DNA of 64,000 bases, from the NCBI GenBank assembly GCA_012270065.1, contig JAAXJB010000084.1, forward strand, positions 24,668 to 88,667. Direction: 5' to 3'. This DNA comes from Rubripirellula sp. GTDB taxonomy: Bacteria; Planctomycetota; Planctomycetia; Pirellulales; Pirellulaceae. A model generated the notes under the pieces. It made no database searches. It was not told the origin of the DNA and worked only from the letters and a program-made list of their open reading frames with translations. A program made the position numbers and the translations under genes. Below, piece by piece: positions 56,346 through 64,000 of the stretch; position 1 is the first letter of the stretch; each line of letters starts with the position of its first letter.

Positions 56346-57662
56346 ATGGCTTTTCGGGAAAAGTGGGGGACGCGAGTTCAAGCGGGCGAAGGGCCCAGTG
56401 TTGCTTTTGCGACGGTGTGGTTGTTCTTCCTGTTGCTTGGCTATTTTGTGGTCAGGCCGGTGCGTGAGACTCTCAGCAGTCTGGTGGATAGCGAAGATCT
56501 GAAGCAATTGTTTCTTTTCTCGTTTTTGTCCATGCTTGCAGCTGTGCCTGTTTATGGCTTGCTTGTGAATGCATTGCCTCGTCGATGGCTCGTGCGTGTG
56601 GTTTACCATACCTTCGTTCTGTGCCTGCTGGTTTTCTGGTATTTTTTGAGAACCGGGTCGCCGGTTGTCCAGGCATGGGCGGCATGGGTTCTGTTCATCT
56701 GGATCAGTTTTTTCGGAGTGTTTGCAACGACTGTTTTCTGGAGTGTTCTTGCTGATATTTTCTCCAGTCAACAAGCGAAAAGACTGTTTGGTTTTATCGC
56801 CGCCGGTGGAACGTGCGGGGCGCTGATCGGCTCTCTTGTAGCTGGGCAATTGGCTGGCAGAATTGCAACCGAGGAATTTCTGTTTGTGCCCGTGGTAATG
56901 ATTGAGCTTGGATTGCTATGTGCCTGGTTGCTTGAGAAATCCCATACGCAACTTGTGCACGAGGATCAGGCGTCTGACGTTTCTTCGTCTGGTTTTCCTG
57001 ACGCAAACCAATCCACTGCCGCATCGCAGGGTGGGTTATGGAGCGCTATTACGCAGGTTTTACGTTCTCCCTATTTGCAGTTGATCTGCCTGTTCATCTT
57101 CTTTGTCCAATTCTGCGGTACACAAATGTATTTTGAACAGGCGAAGATCGTGAAGAGTGCTTTGCCCAGAGAAGCGGAGCGGCTCGCGTTGTTTGCGAAT
57201 ATTGACCTGGCAACACAGGTTTTGACGCTGTTGGCACAATTGTTCCTGTCCAGTTTTCTTTTGCGCCGTTTTGGTGTTGCCGCAACATTGCTGATTCTGC
57301 CCTTCGTCTATCTTTGCAGTTTCTCCGCGTTGGCATTGAATGCAAGTTTGCAAGTCATGGTAGTGGCTGTAGTCATCGGTCGAGCTACAGGCTACGGAAT
57401 AACCGTCCCTGCCCGTGAAGTGCTGTTTACCGTTGTCGACCGTGAAGACAAGTACAAATCAAAAAGCTTCATCGATACCGTTGTGTTGCGGGGAAGTGAT
57501 GCTGCTGCTGCTTCGGCTTTTACCCGTATTGAAGTCATGGGTTTGCGGTGGCTGAATCTCTGTCTGTTGCCGGTTGTCGTTCTGTGGATTTTTGTGTCGT
57601 GGTATCTTGGACGGAAACAGGAATGCATGGCAGGCATTGATAGAAGTCAATCACGCGATTGA
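56346..57662 (+). CDS. Membrane transporter of the NTP/NDP exchange (Npt/TLC) type
   Basis: 438 residues from the ATG at 56346, after AGGAAGG. About twelve hydrophobic helices. The stretch LLLGYFVVRPVRETLSSLVD and VPVYGLLVNALPRRWLVRVV, then TVFWSVLADIFSSQQAKRLF and GFIAAGGTCGALIGSL, match the ATP/ADP (Npt1/Npt2-like) translocase and its MFS-type relatives, famous in Chlamydia and Rickettsia and also seen in free-living planctomycetes. The substrate here could be nucleotides, or something else. A mid-protein loop (about residues 210-235) is polar. No neighbour explains its job. Confidence 0.78.
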   Translation: MAFREKWGTRVQAGEGPSVAFATVWLFFLLLGYFVVRPVRETLSSLVDSEDLKQLFLFSFLSMLAAVPVYGLLVNALPRRWLVRVVYHTFVLCLLVFWYFLRTGSPVVQAWAAWVLFIWISFFGVFATTVFWSVLADIFSSQQAKRLFGFIAAGGTCGALIGSLVAGQLAGRIATEEFLFVPVVMIELGLLCAWLLEKSHTQLVHEDQASDVSSSGFPDANQSTAASQGGLWSAITQVLRSPYLQLICLFIFFVQFCGTQMYFEQAKIVKSALPREAERLALFANIDLATQVLTLLAQLFLSSFLLRRFGVAATLLILPFVYLCSFSALALNASLQVMVVAVVIGRATGYGITVPAREVLFTVVDREDKYKSKSFIDTVVLRGSDAAAASAFTRIEVMGLRWLNLCLLPVVVLWIFVSWYLGRKQECMAGIDRSQSRD

Positions 57663-57727
57663 AAGCCTGGAAGAAAGAATTGGGAATTGACTGGAAGCGT
57701 CACAGGTGGCTTTTCAGGCATGAAAGA

Positions 57728-58789
57728 TCAAACCATGTCATTTGAATGGTGCTTCCCAAATTGATCGAGAATCGGTTTGATGTTCATGTTGGGGCTGCGG
57801 TGACTTACCATCCGGACGTCCAGACCGCTGTTTTGGTGTAGATGCATTGCTCTGGCAAGAGCATCGGTGATCCATCGCGGTTGGTTCCCAAATGCTCCTC
57901 CTCCGATCATGGTTAGGAAAAGAATGTTGGAGCCATTTCGTGCTTTGTTGAGCACCGCGGTATGGAATGTTGCCTCATAGGTCGCTTCCAGCACAAGTCT
58001 TGCAAAAGCTTCCCACGCGGCTTCTGGCTCAGTGGAGTAGGCGACTGGCACAGCTGAGCAGTAGACCTGCGTCAAAAGATTCGGATTCGGCTTGGGATGG
58101 GCTTTTGCAGAGTCCACCTTGGGTCTGCTTGCTCCGAGTGTGACTTCTGTGTTCCACATGATGCCCACTCGCAATTTTGACCGAAGTTGATCGCGTGATT
58201 GATCATCGAGTGTCGAGAGATGTTGGGTAATCCGTTTCAAGCCGGAAGCAGATGCAAATACGTAGCCATTTTGCATTCTCCAGGTCTGCTGTGATTCATG
58301 ATCGAACTCTGCTCCGATGTCAGCCAGACAGTCGATCTGTTGATCCCGGGTTTGTCCAATTTGGTCCTTCAGTGGCACCAGATAATTCCGTAAAACAGTT
58401 CCAGCGCCCGCCGCAATCGCACAGGCTGGTCCCTGGGTGGGATCAAACTCGTATATTCCGACCCCATCTTCAGGTACTGCCGAAGGTGAAGCCATTTCGA
58501 GCAGGTTGAATTGCGATGCGACCTGAAATAAGGCTCCGTTGTTTGCCTGGTCAGCATGCAGGCTCTGTACATCTCCAATCACCTCGCTAAGGCTTGTTTT
58601 GCCACAATCGTCCTGAGCCTGTTTTGCTGCAGCATTTCGTAGCTCACGCAGAGAAGGAATTTCAAGCGTTCCACACTCGTATGATTTACCGTTGATCAGG
58701 GAATGAAGTCGCGAGCCTTCCAGAGACAGATTCTGTCGGACTTGTGATGGTGATTCTTCCTCAAACCCAAAGAGATCTTCAAACCACAT
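57728..58789 (-). CDS. Conserved protein with macro/PARG-reminiscent motifs
   Basis: 353 residues, no signal or membrane segment. Conserved-looking stretches are ALFQVASQFNLLEMASPSAV, PEDGVGIYEFDPTQGPACAI, AAGAGTVLRNYLVP, NLLTQVYCSAVPVAYS and FLTMIGGGAFGNQPRWITDA. The last two resemble the ADP-ribose-binding loops of macro/PARG domains (GGG-AFGN), and the first two are strongly patterned as a binding site. I believe it belongs to a sparsely distributed family also seen in protists, with no assigned function. ADP-ribose handling is only inference. It is a single gene between two convergent or same-strand neighbours. Confidence 0.6.
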   Translation of the reverse strand: MWFEDLFGFEEESPSQVRQNLSLEGSRLHSLINGKSYECGTLEIPSLRELRNAAAKQAQDDCGKTSLSEVIGDVQSLHADQANNGALFQVASQFNLLEMASPSAVPEDGVGIYEFDPTQGPACAIAAGAGTVLRNYLVPLKDQIGQTRDQQIDCLADIGAEFDHESQQTWRMQNGYVFASASGLKRITQHLSTLDDQSRDQLRSKLRVGIMWNTEVTLGASRPKVDSAKAHPKPNPNLLTQVYCSAVPVAYSTEPEAAWEAFARLVLEATYEATFHTAVLNKARNGSNILFLTMIGGGAFGNQPRWITDALARAMHLHQNSGLDVRMVSHRSPNMNIKPILDQFGKHHSNDMV

Positions 58790-58866
58790 GTTGGTCTCAC
58801 TTGCAAACGTGAAGGAAAGCCACTGTTTATATACTGATGGAACAGAAAATTATCTCGGGTGAAGCT

Positions 58867-60405
58867 CTAGAATTGCAGCGTGCTTTGTTGCGTTGGGTCG
58901 CTGCCTTCGAGGTACATGAGAGCCAGTAGCAGAAGTCCGGGGCCATCGGCCGAATCGCAACGGTTCTGATCGGGCTGGCTCCGAAACATTCCCATTTTTT
59001 TCGAGTAAAGCTGTTTCAGGGCTTCGTCTGCGATTTCAGTTGCGAGCTGATGGTATTTTGGATGATCCAGCACCCGGCTGGCACGTTCAAGGAAGTGAAT
59101 TGCACGACCATAATCTTCAGCGTAGGCTCCCTGATTTCCGGTTTCTACAAATTCCGTTTTGATCAGGTTCGCCCATCTTTTTACCGCCCGCCTACTCAAC
59201 TTGTCCCCTGCCTTTTCATACAGAGAGAGACATGCTTCTGCCATTCGGATTGGGGATTGGTGTGCTGGTCGCTGTGCATGGTCAAAGATACTGACTCGGA
59301 TGGTCACAGGTTTTGAGTAACTGCCCGAGGAGGTAGGTGGGGCAGTATCTGTGGAGGGCTGCCCGGTTTTGCAGGCGATTCGGGGGTAGAACCGTTGCTC
59401 GCTCTCTGAGAAACCGAATTTCAACCATGCTTTCATTGCATGCTGTGCGATTTCTTCGAATTCAGCCACTCCGGTCAGTTGTGTTGCCTGCGTCAAAGCA
59501 GTGGCCCATGCACCGAGCAGCAGTGAAGAGGTGTGATTGCCCTTCACTGCGTGGTTGAAATGTGTTGGAACCAAGCCCGTTGCTTCCTCTCGATGTTCCA
59601 TGCGGGCACGTGCGATTGCCAATGCCGTCGCGATGAAATGTTCGCTTTTTTCCGGTGTTTTTTGTGCAAGCCAGCATAGCGAAACAATCAGCTCTGCTTC
59701 ACTGTCAATTGGCGGCGGCAATGTCGCAGAGCGAGAGGCAGATACATGTTCACCAGACTCTGTATGGAAATCTTTGCCTGATGTCTCCGTGATCATGGTA
59801 TTGGTGAACTTTTCAAGATTACGTCTGGCCAGTGCGGGAGCGGCGGACCACACGGTTTCCCAGGCTGGTATATAAGGTTTGCAAGCTGGCAGCGTTGCAG
59901 TGGAATCGAACGCAGTGTCAAGCTTGACGTCGTAATAGAAGCGTGGGTCCAGTGGTACTGTGGCGGTTGAATCCTCGTGACAAGTCATGAAACTCTTGAT
60001 ATAGGCGATTGCCGAATCGCTGTAACACTTGCAGCCGGAGCGTTTTGACAGTTCGAATGCGGCGAGAATCGTGGGTTGATCCCAGTAGAGATTGGCACCA
60101 GCAGGTGATAACAGGATTCCGTCCCATCTCGGCGTTTTCGGCATCAGTGGGTCAGGCAGACCATTGGTGCGTATGTCAATCGCAGAAAGCCACATCGGAG
60201 TTGTCAGATTTCCAAGCTGGTCGTAGGAGTGTTCCGTGACGTAGTCCAAATGAGCCTCAATCGCTTCCATGTACTTTGAGGGCTCTTGGGGTTGTGGAAT
60301 CGGAATCGGAGGCTGGGATGGTGGCCCGTTCTGAGCTTCAGACCAGCCTGCAGAGGACAGGAAAATCGAAGCGATTTGAAGGTTGAGAAGAATTCGCCAG
60401 TTCAT
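58867..60405 (-). CDS. Exported alpha/alpha-toroid-like protein, unknown
   Basis: 512 residues with a signal peptide ending near GWSEA (residue 24), followed by a Pro/Gln-rich linker. The rest is mostly helical with repeated Trp/Asp-rich motifs: YWDQPTILAAFELSKR, FDHAQRPAHQSPIRMAEACL, FLERASRVLDHPKYHQLATE and a closing GPGLLLLALMYLEG. The pattern of repeated helix pairs resembles the alpha/alpha toroid of glycoside hydrolases and polysaccharide lyases. No catalytic pair can be assigned. It may act on extracellular carbohydrate, but that is inference. Confidence 0.7.
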   Translation of the reverse strand: MNWRILLNLQIASIFLSSAGWSEAQNGPPSQPPIPIPQPQEPSKYMEAIEAHLDYVTEHSYDQLGNLTTPMWLSAIDIRTNGLPDPLMPKTPRWDGILLSPAGANLYWDQPTILAAFELSKRSGCKCYSDSAIAYIKSFMTCHEDSTATVPLDPRFYYDVKLDTAFDSTATLPACKPYIPAWETVWSAAPALARRNLEKFTNTMITETSGKDFHTESGEHVSASRSATLPPPIDSEAELIVSLCWLAQKTPEKSEHFIATALAIARARMEHREEATGLVPTHFNHAVKGNHTSSLLLGAWATALTQATQLTGVAEFEEIAQHAMKAWLKFGFSESEQRFYPRIACKTGQPSTDTAPPTSSGSYSKPVTIRVSIFDHAQRPAHQSPIRMAEACLSLYEKAGDKLSRRAVKRWANLIKTEFVETGNQGAYAEDYGRAIHFLERASRVLDHPKYHQLATEIADEALKQLYSKKMGMFRSQPDQNRCDSADGPGLLLLALMYLEGSDPTQQSTLQF

Positions 60406-60737
60406 TGCCGCGTATTGTTGTTTTGAGGTTTCTCAGCACAGCATCCATGAACTCTCAATGTAACGCTTTGAAGACCGGTGAAACATCGTTGGAATGGAAA
60501 ACAGCTTTCGCCGGAAAACGGTCGCAATTTACCACCGACAGGCTCGCTGATCAGCGTGATGGAGCATCGCAGGCTGAGTTTCACGATTCCAGCTGCAAGT
60601 TGATCCACATTTGTTGTGAAAGTGATCTTGCGTGACAGGGGTAGAAAGTGCGATAGCCATCGGAAATGGTAGCTGCACCGACCAGACATTGCTGACTGGA
60701 ACGGGTCGGGCTTGAACGACTTAAGGAGAATCGATTC
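60406..60737. other. Non-coding spacer, 332 bp
   Basis: Between divergent genes; the promoter of the WKMP-repeat gene should lie here. A strong ribosome site AAGGAG is at 60723-60728. Nothing else is visible. Confidence 0.45.
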
Positions 60738-61229
60738 ATGATAAGGCCGGTAAGATACGTTGCGATCGCCATCGCTTCACTTTCGCTCGTAGTATTCACC
60801 AACCTGTCTGTGGTGAAAGCGGAGACGCCTGAAGAAGCGTCCGCGTTCAGTAAAGCAACGGCCGCGATGAATCCAATGAATTGGAAAATGCCTGAAGTGA
60901 AGATGCCGAAATGGAAAATGCCCAATTTCAGGAGCATCTTGCCCACGAAAAAGGAACAGGAACAGATCAATGAAAAGAAGGATGGTCTGTTTGATCAGGT
61001 TGGGAAAACAGCATCCAATAGTTGGTCAAAAACAAAAACAGCATTGAGTCCCAGTAATCTGAATCCGGCAAGATTTTTCACGACTTCATCGAAGTCGGCA
61101 GTCGAGACAGTACCGGCCAAGGAAAAAGAACCCGGCTTCTGGAGTCGGCTCTTGAGCCCATGGCCAGAGGAAGAACCACAGCAGACGACCGTGACTGACT
61201 TTCTACGCCAACCACGCGTGGGGCCCTAG
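60738..61229 (+). CDS. Exported planctomycete protein with WKMP motifs
   Basis: 163 residues, ATG preceded by AAGGAG. A signal peptide ends near VKAET (residue 28). Then comes an unusual block NPMNWKMPEVKMPKWKMPNF (about 45-64), in which Lys-Met-Pro recurs four times, followed by KKDGLFDQVGKTASNSWSKT and a C-terminal GFWSRLLSPWPEEEP...DFLRQPRV. I recognise the pattern as a planctomycete-specific secreted protein; the repeated Trp/Met/Pro motif may bind a partner or membrane. Function unknown. Confidence 0.8.
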   Translation: MIRPVRYVAIAIASLSLVVFTNLSVVKAETPEEASAFSKATAAMNPMNWKMPEVKMPKWKMPNFRSILPTKKEQEQINEKKDGLFDQVGKTASNSWSKTKTALSPSNLNPARFFTTSSKSAVETVPAKEKEPGFWSRLLSPWPEEEPQQTTVTDFLRQPRVGP

Positions 61230-61406
61230 CCCATAGCTGGAAATGTTCAGTTGATACAAGCTCTGCCGATTGAATTCAAAACGGCTGCTGAACGAATCTA
61301 TCTGCAGACAACCGCGGTGAACGCTGAAAAGCTGGCTCCACCGCGGATTTGCTTTTTGGCTGCGAACTTGAGCGGGGTTAGAGCACCCGTCCGCTGGTTG
61401 CGGTAA

Positions 61407-62861
61407 CTACGCAGGCAGTTTCCAGCCCTTCCGGTATGGGCGACGAATTTGTTTCTGCAAGTCCGGGTGTCCTTTGATTTGCATCGAGTCGGCGTCCCAC
61501 TTGAGTCGGACTCCCGGGGTGCGCTGTGCGATTACGCCCAGAAGGATCGTTTCAGTCATGGGGCCTGCAAGTGAAAAATTGGATTCGCTTTGCCCAATTC
61601 TTCCTTCAATCGCGTCAAACCACTCCATGTAGTTGTCTTGTTCTCTGGCTCGAGGCAGGGAGATTTCCGGCCATTCGAAACCGTCAACTTGACTGGACGT
61701 TTTCAGGACCCAGTTGTTTCGTGAGCGGTTAAAGAAGAGCTTTCCTTCCTCACCCACAATCACGCTTCCGAATTTTGAAAAATCCATGCCCTCAAGAACT
61801 TCCTCGCTGGGATGGTTGTATTCATTGCCGTTCTTTGCCAATTGCCAGTTGTCGCGGTCGAATGTGGCGTCAACGTAGCCATCGTACCAGAAGAACTTGA
61901 ATCCATTTTTTGCCGAATGCTGGCTTGGCGAGAATTCCCACGTGATGATGGAGTTGATCGGTGGGGAGAATTCTGTGGCACCGTTTTGCTGAGCAGTTAC
62001 GGCAGACGGTGCCAGTGCTGGACCATTGTCAGGCTGCATCGCCCAGTAGCCAAGGTCCATGATGTGGCAGGCCATGTCGCCAAGGGCGCCAGTTCCGTAG
62101 TTCCACCAACCTCTCCATGCAAAGGGTGCGATACGGGGACTGTAGTCGACCCAGGGGGCGGGCCCGATCCACTGATCCCAGTCAATGCCGTTGGGCACTG
62201 CTTCTGCGGGTGGCGGTGATGCGAAACCTTGAGGCCAGATGGGGCGGTTGGTCCACGCATGGATTTCCTTGACCTTGCCGATGATGCCAGCGCGAATCAG
62301 TTCAACGCAACGTCGCATGTGATCGTTTGCATGGGCCTGATTCCCCATCTGTGTCTTCACACCTGTTTCTTTAGCCAAACGCGTAAGCTCGCGTGCTTCC
62401 CATGTTCCATGAGTCAGCGGTTTTTGGCAGTAGACATGTTTTCCCGCTTGCATCGCCAATGCTGAGGCGTGGAAATGGTGGTGGTCGGGCGTTGATACTG
62501 TGACTGCATCGACCCGATCACCCAGGTCAGCGAGCATCTCCCGATAGTCAGTGTAGAATTTCGCGTCTGGGAACTGTTGCCGAGTCTGGCCCATTTTGCG
62601 GAGTCGACCCTCGAGCTTTTGCAGCCTCGTCGTGTCAATCACATCAACCAGGGCGATCACTTCAAAACCCGCTTTACTCGCACCATTGATGTCCGCTGTG
62701 CCTTTTCCGCCAGCGCCGATACCAGCCACCGTCGGCTTGCCAAGCTTGTTATCCGATAAGGCCGGGAAAAAATGAAAGCCCGCTAGTGCACCCATTGCAG
62801 TACTGGCGGTTTTGTTGAAATCCCGGCGTGATACAGCTTTCGGGGGACGTTCTGAATTCAT
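61407..62861 (-). CDS. Tat-exported Gfo/Idh/MocA-family oxidoreductase
   Basis: 484 residues. A Tat signal with the SRRDF motif (residues 11-15) and a hydrophobic stretch to about residue 35 is visible. The Rossmann nucleotide site is VAGIGAGGKGTADI with ALVDV following, then VDAVTVSTPDHHHFHASALA and the family's KPLTHG (catalytic lysine in HVYCQKPLTHGTWEARE). The C-terminal half holds the substrate domain with GTGALGDMACHIMDLGYWAM. Such enzymes dehydrogenate or isomerise sugars and inositols with a tightly bound NAD(P). Planctomycetes have many exported copies, probably used on algal polysaccharides. Length is normal for the exported form. Confidence 0.92.
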   Translation of the reverse strand: MNSERPPKAVSRRDFNKTASTAMGALAGFHFFPALSDNKLGKPTVAGIGAGGKGTADINGASKAGFEVIALVDVIDTTRLQKLEGRLRKMGQTRQQFPDAKFYTDYREMLADLGDRVDAVTVSTPDHHHFHASALAMQAGKHVYCQKPLTHGTWEARELTRLAKETGVKTQMGNQAHANDHMRRCVELIRAGIIGKVKEIHAWTNRPIWPQGFASPPPAEAVPNGIDWDQWIGPAPWVDYSPRIAPFAWRGWWNYGTGALGDMACHIMDLGYWAMQPDNGPALAPSAVTAQQNGATEFSPPINSIITWEFSPSQHSAKNGFKFFWYDGYVDATFDRDNWQLAKNGNEYNHPSEEVLEGMDFSKFGSVIVGEEGKLFFNRSRNNWVLKTSSQVDGFEWPEISLPRAREQDNYMEWFDAIEGRIGQSESNFSLAGPMTETILLGVIAQRTPGVRLKWDADSMQIKGHPDLQKQIRRPYRKGWKLPA

Positions 62862-63506
62862 GAAGTTACTTCAAGGTTGGATGGGGCTTCGGGAGACATG
62901 ACAACTTTCAGATCACCTGCGCGGCAACAGCCGGAATTGTAACCATTTACAATGCTCTCTGGGGCAACAGTGCAACTGGGCAGCAGTAAAAATGAAATCA
63001 GTTGGGATGGTTTTGGCAGCTGTCCTGACGGATCCATGCGATGAACCGTGCGATGAACGATTGCATGTCAAAACCAGAGTGGTGATGCCACTGTAGCCCG
63101 ATTGAGTAGCGTTCTGTTTCAGATTTGTTTTTTTTTGGGAAAATTGCCAGTTCCGTGTCATGTTTTGATCCAGAAAAGTACTCTTACTATTCGGATCGAC
63201 CATCACACAACGTAGGTGCTTTGTTCGTGCCTGAGGATTCCTGAATCAAACATTCGTTTCTGGAAACCCGGCAGGAAGATTTTCACAAATGAAAAAAGCA
63301 AGAAGCTTTTGATGTTTGATGTGTGGAGACACCCGTTCGCTTTCACATGTGTTCGACTGCAAGAGCCCGGTCTTGCTGGGGGTGGTAGAAACGCTGATCA
63401 ATCTTTCTGAGTTATCTCCTCTCTTTTTGTTTGCGTGCAATGTGTTGGCAATTATTGTTTAATCGATTTCGAAATCCATTGTGTTTTCAAAAACGCGGGA
63501 TAAATC
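62862..63506. other. Non-coding spacer, 645 bp, between divergent genes
   Basis: A 10-base unit TGCGATGAAC is repeated at 63037-63046 and 63049-63058. No credible gene. The promoters of the oxidoreductase and the sigma factor should lie at its ends. Confidence 0.5.
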
Positions 63507-64000
63507 GTGAATACCAACGACCATGGAACAGGCGGGCCAAACGCGACTGATCACTCACTCGCGTTAAGAGTGAAGGATGGAGATCAGGAAGCTGCTCACG
63601 ATCTCTACGAGCGTTATGTGCAGCGGGTATTTGGTCTGGTTGATTCGAAGCTCGGAGCCAAGCTTCGTGCAACAACAGACGCCGAGGATATTGTCCAGTC
63701 TGTGTTCCGAAGCATGTTCCGTGGCATGCAGGCTGGCAGTTATGGCGTTGAGCCCGGTTCGACTCTTTGGAATCTGCTGGCAGTCATCTCGCTGACAAAG
63801 TTGCGGCGAAGAGCCCATCATCAAACGGCGCAACGACGAGATGTAGATCGACTCGTTTCTTTGCAGACAATCGCTGATGGTGAAGCAGCAGATGCATCCA
63901 TGGATGTTTTTTTGAACGCCTGTGTTCAGGAGACAATGCAGAAACTGCGTCCAGCGGATCGTCAAATACTGCTCCTGCGGATGCAAGGGTTTACTCTCAG
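63507..64000 (+). CDS. ECF sigma factor, N-terminal part
   Basis: The frame is open from a GTG at 63507 to the window edge, 164 codons. Sigma-70 region 2 is clear: DHSLALRVKDGDQEAAHDLY, ERYVQRVFGLVDSKL and DAEDIVQSVFRSMFRG, the -10 recognition segment. A linker and the start of region 4 follow (ETMQKLRPADRQILLLRMQG); the helix-turn-helix lies beyond the edge. This is the planctomycete-style extracytoplasmic-function sigma factor, commonly followed by a serine/threonine kinase. It would redirect RNA polymerase to a stress or surface regulon. Confidence 0.92.
   Translation, partial: MNTNDHGTGGPNATDHSLALRVKDGDQEAAHDLYERYVQRVFGLVDSKLGAKLRATTDAEDIVQSVFRSMFRGMQAGSYGVEPGSTLWNLLAVISLTKLRRRAHHQTAQRRDVDRLVSLQTIADGEAADASMDVFLNACVQETMQKLRPADRQILLLRMQGFTL

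Noticed and set aside
56058..56849. Minus-strand 263-codon frame opposite the transporter
   Set aside because: Composition (His/Gln/Pro/Lys-rich) is typical of the reverse of a membrane protein, and it spans a gene boundary.
1..64000. tRNA, rRNA, transposase, integrase, phage genes
   Set aside because: I looked for tRNA T-loop/anticodon patterns, transposase DDE motifs and integrase motifs while reading and found none that held.

Overview
The window looks like a chromosomal segment of a free-living member of the Planctomycetota (class Planctomycetia). The evidence is the mix of families: secreted proteins and lipoproteins confined to planctomycetes, a BON-domain protein with a Pro/Ala-rich tail, DUF1570, NHL and FG-GAP repeat proteins, a Tat-exported Gfo/Idh/MocA oxidoreductase, and a planctomycete-style ECF sigma factor at the right edge. 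Genes are loosely packed, often single or in short runs, and separated by long AT/GC-neutral spacers. I saw no rRNA, tRNA, CRISPR array, transposase or phage gene.

Layout. 1-7.4 kb: a truncated M19 dipeptidase, a lipoprotein, the BON protein, a DUF4870-like membrane protein, a metallophosphoesterase, a methyltransferase and small hypotheticals. 7.9-12.5 kb: an adenylate-forming enzyme and an aldehyde-dehydrogenase-fold enzyme that look like a two-part carboxylate-reduction system, followed by a membrane-anchored terpenoid-cyclase-fold protein. 12.6-15.3 kb (minus): a Sua5/TsaC-tyrosine phosphatase fusion, rpiB and holB. 15.7-25 kb: NHL protein, a WYL-like protein, a long TolC-like lipoprotein, membrane and secreted hypotheticals, a degenerate shikimate-dehydrogenase homologue, and a SMUG-type uracil-DNA glycosylase. 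25.6-27.4 kb: rplA-rplJ-rplL, closed by a terminator and separated from rplK/nusG and rpoBC.

27.6-36.3 kb: a Trm112-like protein, proC divergent from an arginine cluster argB-(argD-like)-argF, then rph. The argD-like protein carries about 330 extra N-terminal residues rich in Glu/Asp and has lost the PLP lysine. 36.4-45.4 kb: thymidine kinase, a TlpA-like thioredoxin, ilvN-ilvC-DUF4254, scpA, an RNase Z-like hydrolase and hemW. A 0.97-kb spacer before scpA holds five short tandem duplications in a row. 46-64 kb: a secreted hypothetical under a palindrome-covered promoter, a MerC-domain protein, a prepilin-peptidase homologue without its catalytic aspartates, a Cys-rich lipoprotein, a sirtuin without zinc cysteines, DUF1570, a secreted protein overlapping a PpiC-type isomerase, an NTP/NDP-type transporter, a macro/PARG-reminiscent protein, a secreted alpha/alpha-toroid protein, a WKMP-repeat secreted protein, a Tat-exported oxidoreductase and the ECF sigma factor.

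Two themes stand out. First, several well-folded homologues of known enzymes have lost catalytic or cofactor residues (argD-like, aroE-like, prepilin peptidase, sirtuin zinc site). Second, spacers carry many 10-23 bp direct duplications. The best candidates for an undescribed system are the split acyl-reduction pair and the acidic argD-like pseudoenzyme inside the arginine cluster. All assignments come from reading motifs by eye; no database search was run.
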